Below, piece after piece: positions 6,973 to 12,434 of a DNA stretch of 12,434 bases. The stretch comes from Planctomycetaceae bacterium (GTDB lineage Bacteria; Planctomycetota; MHYJ01; SBBU01). The DNA lies in assembly GCA_005239585.1 (NCBI GenBank), contig SBBU01000309.1, forward strand, positions 1 to 12,434, given 5' to 3'. The position numbers and the translations under genes were made by a program. The notes below the pieces were generated by a model. The model worked only from the letters and a program-made list of their open reading frames with translations. It had not been told where the DNA came from and did no database searches. How positions within the stretch are numbered: position 1 is the stretch's first letter; the number at the start of each line of letters is the position of its first letter.

Positions 6973-7049
6973 TGGAGCGGGCGATGGGATTTGAACCCAC
7001 GACGACGTCGTTGGCAACGACGTGTTCTACCAGGCTGAACTACGCCCGC
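6973..7049 (-). tRNA. tRNA-Gly (anticodon GCC)
   Basis: The minus strand folds as a complete cloverleaf. It has a 7-bp acceptor (GCGGGCG with CGCCCGC), a D arm GTTC/GAAC, an anticodon stem CGTCG/CGACG with loop TTGCCAA (anticodon GCC), a 5-nt variable loop, and a T stem GTGGG/CCCAT with loop TTCAAAT. Discriminator U73, normal for bacterial glycine tRNA, and an encoded CCA end at 6973 complete it. It should read GGC and GGU codons. An upstream -10-like TATAAT is 97 bp away, beyond a hairpin element. The downstream coding gene starts 18 nt after the CCA. Confidence 0.95.
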
Positions 7050-7122
7050 CCAGCACCTTTGGGGACTGCGAATAACCAAACTACTTTAGAGTTGCTATTC
7101 TCCAAAGGTGCTTGGCCCGCCC
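7044..7122. mobile_element. Candidate 63-bp miniature element with terminal inverted repeats and 8-bp target duplication
   Basis: Perfect 11-bp inverted arms AGCACCTTTGG (7052-7062) and CCAAAGGTGCT (7102-7112) enclose further nested pairs (GAATA 7070-7074 with TATTC 7096-7100; AACT 7079-7082 with AGTT 7090-7093). The unit is bracketed by the direct repeat GCCCGCCC at 7044-7051 and 7115-7122. The left copy contains the first six bases of the tRNA-Gly gene. Inverted ends plus a flanking duplication are the usual mark of a transposed element. There is no coding capacity. The alternative is a structured tRNA leader or operator with a fortuitous GC-rich repeat. Confidence 0.45.
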
Positions 7123-7145
7123 ATATCTACCTCAGATGTGAAATA

Positions 7146-7174
7146 ATTATAACTAATAGGATCGCGGAATAAAA
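7146..7174 (-). promoter_or_regulatory. Possible promoter for tRNA-Gly and the downstream toroid gene
   Basis: The minus strand carries TATAAT (7146-7151) with a weak TTTTAT -35 (7169-7174) at 17 bp. The transcript would read through the hairpin element before reaching the tRNA 5' end at 7049. The -10 match is exact; the -35 match is poor. Confidence 0.3.
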
Positions 7175-7210
7175 GGATGTGTTGTTCGTCTTATTATTAG
7201 GAGGGACAAG

Positions 7211-8098
7211 ATGAATAAGAAAAGACCCGGCTTTGCAGTCTCTCTAGGATTTCTTATTTACTCTGCCTTTATGGGCGGATTCTATCTAGTCCTCCAAGAA
7301 AAAGAGGAGGAAAAAAAGCCCAGTCAGGAGGAGCTAAACAAACTTGTAGAGGAAATAAAGGCGGAGCTCAAGGAGGAGGACTATAGTTATGATACTATCG
7401 ATGGACTCTTTGTCTGTGCGAGCAACGCCAGCAAGAAGGATTTTGATCGTGCAAAAAAGACGATTACAGGGGTTGTCAAGGCGATTTATAAGGATTTTGT
7501 TACCAAAAAGCTGACCAAACCTATCAAAGTCTATCTTTTTCGCGATCCTGATTCTTACAATCAATATTGCAAGGATGTCTTAAAAAACGCTCCATCTACT
7601 CCATTCGGATTCTTCCTCTCCGGCCAGAGCAAGATGGTAATGGATATCTCGACCGGGACAGGGACACTAGCGCATGAATTGGTCCATCCAATGATTATGA
7701 ATGACTTTAAGGATATCCCGACCTGGTTTAATGAAGGTTTTGCATCTCTGTACGAGCAGTCAACTTACACAGAGGATGGGACCATTAAAGGATTGGTCAA
7801 TTGGCGGCTGCCAAAACTGCAGGAAAAGCTTGATGAGGTATCGCTGGAGAAACTTTTAAAGACGACAGATTCGAGTTTTAGATCTAATAGTGGACTTAAT
7901 TACGCGTCTGCACGTTATTTGTGTATGTATTTGCAGGAGCAAGGGACGCTGAAGGAATTTTACAAAACCTTCAAAGGGCGCTATGAAAAGGTAGAGGATA
8001 AGACCGGAATTAAGACGCTAAAGGATGTCATGAAAAAGGACGTTGACGAGATTGAAAAGGAATGGAAGGCGTGGGTTAAAAAATTAAAACGCCAGTAG
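7211..8098 (+). CDS. Membrane-anchored gluzincin metallopeptidase, MA-like family
   Basis: The protein has 295 residues. A short basic start (MNKKR) and one hydrophobic segment (about 8-28) anchor it in the membrane; the catalytic part lies outside the cytoplasm after an acidic coiled linker (about 30-57). The zinc site is H155-E156-L-V-H159, and the third ligand is E175 in 'PTWFNEGFASLYE', the HExxH...NEG(F/A)A pattern of the peptidase MA/DUF1570-like group. 'GFFLSGQSKMVMDIS', about 20 residues before the zinc site, is the edge strand usual in this family. The final 60 residues are charged helices. The start is secure: AGGAGG at 7199-7204, six bases before ATG. The substrate is unknown; envelope protein turnover is a reasonable guess. 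It converges on the 684-residue toroid gene with about 100 bp between stops. Confidence 0.88.
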   Translation: MNKKRPGFAVSLGFLIYSAFMGGFYLVLQEKEEEKKPSQEELNKLVEEIKAELKEEDYSYDTIDGLFVCASNASKKDFDRAKKTITGVVKAIYKDFVTKKLTKPIKVYLFRDPDSYNQYCKDVLKNAPSTPFGFFLSGQSKMVMDISTGTGTLAHELVHPMIMNDFKDIPTWFNEGFASLYEQSTYTEDGTIKGLVNWRLPKLQEKLDEVSLEKLLKTTDSSFRSNSGLNYASARYLCMYLQEQGTLKEFYKTFKGRYEKVEDKTGIKTLKDVMKKDVDEIEKEWKAWVKKLKRQ

Positions 8099-8200
8099 CC
8101 TAGTCGCAACTACCACTGCCTTTGCTGTGCAAATTTTATTAAGCTGCTCTTGGGTCAATCTAGTATCCACAACATAAACTCCAATCAAGCAGGGATAACC
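8099..8200. other. Intergenic gap between convergent genes
   Basis: No strong intrinsic terminator is visible. There is one tiny dyad (AGGG at 8191-8194, CCCT at 8199-8202) without a T-run. On the minus strand the whole gap is open in the frame of the preceding gene after its amber stop. Confidence 0.4.
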
Positions 8201-10255
8201 CTACTTTGTTACATTCTTAAGCGAAAGCAAACCCAGCGCTGTGCCGTAGCAGCGGCCCATTTCGTGCGAGTCGACAAATGCGCCGTCTATCTCGCAGAAT
8301 GTAAGGAGTAGTTCTCTGAGTTTTTTCACGTATTCTTCCTTGCCCACGCGCTTGGCTGCCTCGGTAGTGGGATAATAGTTGTGCCAGAAGAAGAATCCGC
8401 CTGTGCGGCATTCTCCAGCATGAAAGTCAGACTTTCTTACCTTCATCATAGGTGCTAGATTTTTTACTTGCTTCTCAACCGCAGATTCGACCGTTGAAAG
8501 CTCAGTCAGACCGCAAAAGTGTAATCCAATTTCACACATTGCGTGCCTGCCTGCGGCCCAGCCATCTCCTCCACGCGTTGAATAGGGATATGTGCCATTG
8601 CTGCTCTTTGCGCCCTTTAATGCCTTGCCTGCGCTTTCAAAGAGTTTTTGCGGGATATCTGCGCCGCTCTCTTTTGCGATCTGAATACAGTGTACTATAG
8701 CACCTGTCGAAAAGGCATTGGAATACTCATGACTCCAAAAGCCACCCTTTTGCTGTTTGCTAAGTTCTTCTGCAGTTTGCAGCATAAAATCTTTGACCTT
8801 GTCCTTTTCGCCCTTCTCTGTCAAGGTCGGCAGCAATTTGCCGAAGAAAAGCAATCTGTATCCATCCGCGTAACATGACTCTGTGTTTCCTCCACGCTTC
8901 GCCATATTCTTCTCATTCATGAGATATCCTGTTGCCTTGGTTACTGCATTGTCAATTGCCTTTGGGTCAATGTCTCTATGTTCAAGGAGAGCTGCTGCGC
9001 ATAGAGCTGTAATAGCCATCCATACATTTGGAAGGACACCAGGCCCCATCCAGGCATATCTTGAATCGTTCCATGAGCCGTCAGAACGCTGGCTTCTAAG
9101 CAGAAATTTCGCCGCTAGATGTGCAACGTGAGCCACATCCTTTTCACTCCGTTTCCATTCTGTACTCTCAGCCAGTGTGTCATAATGTATCGAGTCGAGC
9201 CAGAATACCGTCTCGAAGCACTGGACGAGCGGAGAATCAACCCCTTTTGATTCTTTTCCCTTTCCTGACGAGGATTTTGTCAGATTCGCAGCGGCCTTCC
9301 AGACCCAGCGTGAATCTTTATAGTCCTTTGCTACAGATACCCATATGTCTTTTGCTGTCTTCTCATCCTGATTGTAGATAGCGATGACGCCCAGATAATA
9401 TTTTGCCTCTGCGGCGCGTGTACATTCGGCAGTCTCCTTTAGTACCTGTTCAAGGCATGTCTTTGCCTCGCTCAGCTTCTCCATTTTCAAATGAACCAGA
9501 CCCTCTTCTGTTATGAGGTTGCCTTTTAACGACGCGTCCTTTGTCTTTTCTTTGCCTTCTTTGACGTGCTTGAGCGCCTCTGCTCCGTTTCGCAAGAGTC
9601 TATTTACCCTAGCAAGCTCATAGTGAATTGCAGCCTCTTCTTCTTTTGACTCCTTTAATAGTCCTTCTAGTATTTCCTTTGCCTTTGCGAGATCGCCATC
9701 AGCTAGATATTCTCTTGCGAGGGCGAGTCTAGTTTTGGCACTCTTATCGGATTCCGATGCCTTGATAGCTTTTTCAAGTTCGGTAGATGGTTTATTGAGT
9801 TCTTGATTTTTTTTGAGAACAAGCAGCATCTGATTGTAGAAAAAGTCATCGTTTATGGTTCGTATTGAGACAATCTTATGGAGCAGTTTTTTCTCGCCGT
9901 CAAGAAATACCAGACATGGCTCAAAATATGTTGTGGCTTTTATGCCGTGGTCGCCCTTTGATTCCATCCGCACTGCAACGAATTTGCGCTTGACAAGATC
10001 CACTATCTCTGGAGGGGTGAAGACGCCCACCTTCATGTATGGGTCTAGCGGGCCCCTATTGTACATGTGTCCACCAGATATGCTTGGCACGTACCAGAGG
10101 ACTGGCTTTTTTAGCTCGCTTGCGACTCCATAGCCATCGCTAAGCGACTTGTGCCATTCAATTTCTGAACCGCACTTTGCAGCAAGGTCTTTGTGATTAG
10201 ATTCTTGGTTTCCTGCCACAAGGCCAAAAGCCAACAAGCCGAATATTAGTCTCAT
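8201..10255 (-). CDS. Exported thioredoxin-like / TPR / squalene-cyclase-like fusion protein
   Basis: The ATG (complement at 10253-10255) is chosen because AAGGAG lies six bases upstream; a TTG two codons earlier would touch that site. The 684-residue product has a signal peptide (MRLIFGLLAFGLVAG). A thioredoxin-like region (about 25-145) follows, in which the CxxC is absent ('KKPVLWYVPSISGGHM') but the cis-Pro-like strand 'EPCLVFLDGEKKLLHKI' is kept, so redox catalysis is unlikely. TPRs span about 165-335 ('AKTRLALAREYLADGDLAKAKEILEGLL' and others). The C-terminal half (about 375-684) is an alpha toroid with 'SQRSDGSWNDSRY', 'QQKGGFWSHEY' and 'AAGRHAMCEIGLHFCGL'. That last segment aligns with 'SRGSYALIGLEFAG' of the toroid protein at 5860-6954, so the two are distant paralogues. 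It is probably a periplasmic interaction protein. The reading frame stays open for 38 codons after the TAG. Confidence 0.88.
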   Translation of the reverse strand: MRLIFGLLAFGLVAGNQESNHKDLAAKCGSEIEWHKSLSDGYGVASELKKPVLWYVPSISGGHMYNRGPLDPYMKVGVFTPPEIVDLVKRKFVAVRMESKGDHGIKATTYFEPCLVFLDGEKKLLHKIVSIRTINDDFFYNQMLLVLKKNQELNKPSTELEKAIKASESDKSAKTRLALAREYLADGDLAKAKEILEGLLKESKEEEAAIHYELARVNRLLRNGAEALKHVKEGKEKTKDASLKGNLITEEGLVHLKMEKLSEAKTCLEQVLKETAECTRAAEAKYYLGVIAIYNQDEKTAKDIWVSVAKDYKDSRWVWKAAANLTKSSSGKGKESKGVDSPLVQCFETVFWLDSIHYDTLAESTEWKRSEKDVAHVAHLAAKFLLRSQRSDGSWNDSRYAWMGPGVLPNVWMAITALCAAALLEHRDIDPKAIDNAVTKATGYLMNEKNMAKRGGNTESCYADGYRLLFFGKLLPTLTEKGEKDKVKDFMLQTAEELSKQQKGGFWSHEYSNAFSTGAIVHCIQIAKESGADIPQKLFESAGKALKGAKSSNGTYPYSTRGGDGWAAGRHAMCEIGLHFCGLTELSTVESAVEKQVKNLAPMMKVRKSDFHAGECRTGGFFFWHNYYPTTEAAKRVGKEEYVKKLRELLLTFCEIDGAFVDSHEMGRCYGTALGLLSLKNVTK

Positions 10256-10390
10256 TAACAACTCCTTTTCAAACTATTTAGGTTACTGGAGGATGCAAAA
10301 CCCCATACTGGTATTTATACGCATCTTGTAAACTTTTGTTGGGATATCTAGGTATAGCTCGTGGCTCTCTATCTCGATATAATAGATTGG
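10256..10390. promoter_or_regulatory. Divergent promoter region
   Basis: This 135-bp gap separates two genes that point away from each other. On the minus strand a TATAAA (10314-10319) with a weak CAACAA-type -35 could drive the 684-residue toroid gene, leaving a leader that carries AAGGAG. On the plus strand a perfect TATAAT (10378-10383) ends seven bases before the GTG at 10391; no good -35 stands at the usual distance. No clear operator palindrome was found. Confidence 0.35.
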
Positions 10391-12271
10391 GTGAGATATT
10401 TCACTGCGGCTATCTTATGGATCACAATCTGTGGTTGTGATCTAAAAAACAAAGACAATACAAACGCCGACGCGCCGGCTCTGACTGTAAGCAAAAGTAC
10501 AATCTCAGCAAAGCCAATATTGCCTAACCTTGCGCGTACAATATCTACAACAGTCTCGAACAAGTCTGTTTATGAACGAAAGATTACTGGTATTACTCTT
10601 CCAAACATTCCTTTTACACTTTTATCTCCCACTAGTTTCCCAGTCACAGTTGCACCTTTTGGAAGCATAGAGGTTACTATAGAGTTTAAGTCTTCTGCCG
10701 TTGGAAGCTATAACAGCTCGGTTGTAATCGTCACAGATGATCCCGTAAATCAGTTAATTCCTGTTGTCCTCTCTGGTGTCAGCAGTTACGGGACTAGTAA
10801 TGTCTATTCCGGGCTTTTTCTTGACGGGACATTTGGTGAGCCTGTTATCATTAATGATAAAAAACTGGCAGTAGTATCAGTAGGACCAGATAATGCAATA
10901 GGTACTGCTGATGATAAACTGCTCCTAATCGATGAAGGAAAAAGTGCTCCAGACGAATTTCCGGGCGTTTCATACCTTGCCTCACGACCTATTGCAAGAT
11001 GGTATCAACCACATACGTTGGGTATAACGATATCGAACCAAGCCCCCGGTGGATCGAAGTTTGCGGTCTTGAATATGAATACCCTGACAAAACAGGAGAT
11101 TGCTATCCCGGGATTACTCTCTATTTCTCCATGTAGGCCAATTGATTTTGGTTCGCTTGCTATACTTCCGTCGGCAGGCGTTGATAATACCTTCGGTACA
11201 GCAGATGATGCAGTTTACATTGTAAAGATTGAAGAGACACTTCTCACCGCTGTGCCTATATCTGTTCCATTTATGTCTTCTACCAAGATCTCTACTCAAG
11301 TATTTTCATTTGACCGCTTTCACATAGCTACTCCACTAAGTAACAAATTAAACATGATTGAATTTCCGGGTAATTTAGGAATTATTGTCCCTGATGACTC
11401 TCTTACTACCAAGTCATTTATCACGATGAACGATCTTGATAATGAATTCTCAGTCCCATTATCATGGAGATATAAGCATGTGGTCTTGGCAAGAAAAGGG
11501 TTGGACAATGTAGCAGGCACATCAGATGACATAATTACCAGAGTGAACTATGGGGTGGCTGTTGATTTTATGGTTTTATCGAGCGGTGCACCAAATGTTA
11601 TATCGCAGATTTACAATGCATCACGAAGAGTCGAGGCACACTCCATTTGGGCAATAGTTCTTTCCAGAGGTCCTGCCAGTCTTTCTCCGGGTTTCGATGC
11701 CACTGGACAGGAAAAGATTTATCTGGTAAAGCTGATAAACGATGCCACTACAGTTCCAGAGGTTATAGAGATATCGGCTGGTGGATTGGTAAACGAATCA
11801 CTTTCAGAGCCAGTTTTTGAAGATCTTTCTGACAAGAGCCTTCTTGTTACAACAAGTACAGCAGGTCCAGACAACAAGAAAAATACCTCTGATGATCAAG
11901 TCAAGGTAGTTAGAATCTTTCCAAAATCTAATTCCCCTTTTGAGTTCAATTCGTCAACCACTACCACACTTACTGTTCCAAACCTGAACTCTATTATGAG
12001 TATACCAACGATAGTGCGAAATGGTATTTATGCAGTTTCTACTTTGGGACCTGACGGACTAGATGGGACTGGCGATGAGTCTATATATTACTTTGATCCT
12101 GCCAAAGGATATCTTGCAAAGGAACCCACGCTATTTTCCCTGAGGCAGGCCAAGGCCTGTAAACCGGTAAGGATTACAAACAATAAATATGTCATTACGA
12201 CTGCAGGTGGCGATGGAATATTCGGAACAGGCAACGAACAGGTGATATTTATTACTATCCCTGAAGAGTAG
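10391..12271 (+). CDS. Lipoprotein with ASH/HYDIN-like Ig domain and about nine propeller-like repeats
   Basis: The frame is open from a GTG at 10361, but that start puts acidic residues before the signal. GTG 10391 gives MRYFTAAILWITICGC, a short lipoprotein signal with lipobox ICGC (Cys16) followed by Asp, and lies just after a TATAAT. The 626-residue product continues with an Ig-like ASH/HYDIN-type domain (about 30-130; 'FTLLSPTSFPVTVAPFGSIEV', 'GSYNSSVVIVTDDP', 'IPVVLSGV'). Units of about 50-60 residues then repeat to the C-terminus. Six contain an acidic loop of the form GPDNxxGTxDD (start bases 10883, 11177, 11498, 11864, 12047, 12206). Three intervening units keep the strands but have lost the loop. 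The pattern suggests a beta-propeller or stacked beta repeats, possibly calcium binding. It is surface or periplasmic; ligand unknown. Confidence 0.82.
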   Translation: MRYFTAAILWITICGCDLKNKDNTNADAPALTVSKSTISAKPILPNLARTISTTVSNKSVYERKITGITLPNIPFTLLSPTSFPVTVAPFGSIEVTIEFKSSAVGSYNSSVVIVTDDPVNQLIPVVLSGVSSYGTSNVYSGLFLDGTFGEPVIINDKKLAVVSVGPDNAIGTADDKLLLIDEGKSAPDEFPGVSYLASRPIARWYQPHTLGITISNQAPGGSKFAVLNMNTLTKQEIAIPGLLSISPCRPIDFGSLAILPSAGVDNTFGTADDAVYIVKIEETLLTAVPISVPFMSSTKISTQVFSFDRFHIATPLSNKLNMIEFPGNLGIIVPDDSLTTKSFITMNDLDNEFSVPLSWRYKHVVLARKGLDNVAGTSDDIITRVNYGVAVDFMVLSSGAPNVISQIYNASRRVEAHSIWAIVLSRGPASLSPGFDATGQEKIYLVKLINDATTVPEVIEISAGGLVNESLSEPVFEDLSDKSLLVTTSTAGPDNKKNTSDDQVKVVRIFPKSNSPFEFNSSTTTTLTVPNLNSIMSIPTIVRNGIYAVSTLGPDGLDGTGDESIYYFDPAKGYLAKEPTLFSLRQAKACKPVRITNNKYVITTAGGDGIFGTGNEQVIFITIPEE

Positions 12272-12434
12272 TAATCCAACACAACTTTTCTCATATCGAA
12301 ATTAACGCTTGTACTTTCAGCTTTTGAATTAGGGTTGTTACCGTTACAAAGTGTGTGGGGTAGTGATGTGGGGTGTGGGTGTAAAGTAGAGACGTGCATT
12401 TTACATAACCTGAGCTAGATTAAATCTAGGTCCA
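12272..12434. other. Non-coding right end of the window
   Basis: No supported gene is seen. The stretch has a weak promoter-like pair (TTGAAT 12324-12329, TACAAA 12346-12351), a G/T-rich tract with runs of G at 12357-12360, 12370-12373 and 12377-12379, and a short perfect dyad CTAGATT/AATCTAG (12415-12421, 12423-12429). A gene may begin to the right of the window. Confidence 0.4.

Noticed and set aside
6955..7017. N-terminal extension of the toroid protein from an ATG at 7017
   Set aside because: Most of this stretch lies inside the tRNA-Gly gene, and GTG 6954 has an ideally spaced ribosome site followed by a normal signal peptide.
7052..7112. Hairpin as an intrinsic terminator
   Set aside because: Neither strand has a T-run after the 3' arm; on the minus strand the tRNA follows at once.
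7052..7112. T-box riboswitch next to tRNA-Gly
   Set aside because: No T-box consensus bulge or specifier loop can be recognised, and the downstream genes are a tRNA and an exported protein, not an aminoacyl-tRNA synthetase or transporter.
8201..8203. Reassigned TAG codon (alternative genetic code)
   Set aside because: TAG also ends the coiled-coil, TPR-SPOR, citrate synthase, peptidase and repeat-lipoprotein genes at plausible positions, so TAG is a normal stop here.
8217..10133. Short reading frames on both strands within the 684-residue gene
   Set aside because: Compositionally they are shadows of the main frame, with no domains or ribosome sites.
10361..10390. GTG 10361 as the start of the repeat lipoprotein
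   Set aside because: It would place acidic residues in front of the signal and make the TATAAT part of the coding region; GTG 10391 gives a proper lipoprotein signal.
10883..12238. Nucleotide tandem repeat or CRISPR-like array
   Set aside because: The periodicity is in the protein sequence only; codons differ between copies and spacings vary.

Overview
The window looks like a piece of chromosome from an uncultivated bacterium, most likely planctomycete-like (PVC group). The clues are the protein families: exported proteins with squalene-cyclase-type (prenyltransferase) repeats, one of them fused to a thioredoxin-like domain and TPRs; several small TPR lipoproteins; an MA-type (gluzincin) peptidase; and a lipoprotein that ends in the 'PGN..L.YIEV...' beta domain I associate with planctomycete TPR proteins. 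This taxonomic call is inference: there is no rRNA or ribosomal protein here. All three stop codons are used at sensible gene ends, so the genetic code is standard.

Left part (1-3267, + strand): a compound inverted repeat, a sigma70-like promoter, then a tight five-gene operon. It encodes a zinc-ribbon mini-protein, a single-pass membrane coiled-coil protein, two TPR lipoproteins and an FSA-fold transaldolase. Several start/stop codons overlap as ATGA. Next come a convergent gene for a small predicted beta-barrel protein (3297-3710, -), a palindrome-bearing divergent intergenic region, and a TPR + SPOR lipoprotein (3943-4677, +) whose only plausible start is an ATT codon.

Middle (4674-7210): citrate synthase (-) shares its stop tetranucleotide CTAG with the TPR-SPOR gene. 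It is read from an excellent promoter placed so that the mRNA should begin at its GTG start codon. Upstream on the same strand lie an exported squalene-cyclase-like protein with higher GC and a tRNA-Gly(GCC) gene. The tRNA 3' CCA end is only 18 nt from that protein's start codon. Just before the tRNA 5' end sits a 63-bp hairpin element flanked by an 8-bp direct repeat made from the tRNA acceptor sequence, which looks like a miniature insertion.

Right part (7211-12434): a membrane-anchored HExxH peptidase (+) converges on a 684-residue exported protein with Trx-like, TPR and squalene-cyclase-like regions (-). Divergent from that is a 626-residue lipoprotein with an ASH/HYDIN-like Ig domain followed by about nine propeller-like units, six of them carrying a 'GxDxxxGTxDD'-type acidic loop. 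The last 160 bases hold no recognisable gene.

Most products are predicted to act in the cell envelope or periplasm (lipoproteins, TPR scaffolds, SPOR, peptidase, toroid proteins). The two metabolic enzymes, transaldolase and citrate synthase, are embedded among them. I see no phage, CRISPR or defence system. The most unusual signals are the leaderless-style promoters, the AUU start, the tRNA-adjacent mini-element, the tRNA-mRNA linkage, and an open 38-codon extension behind an amber stop.
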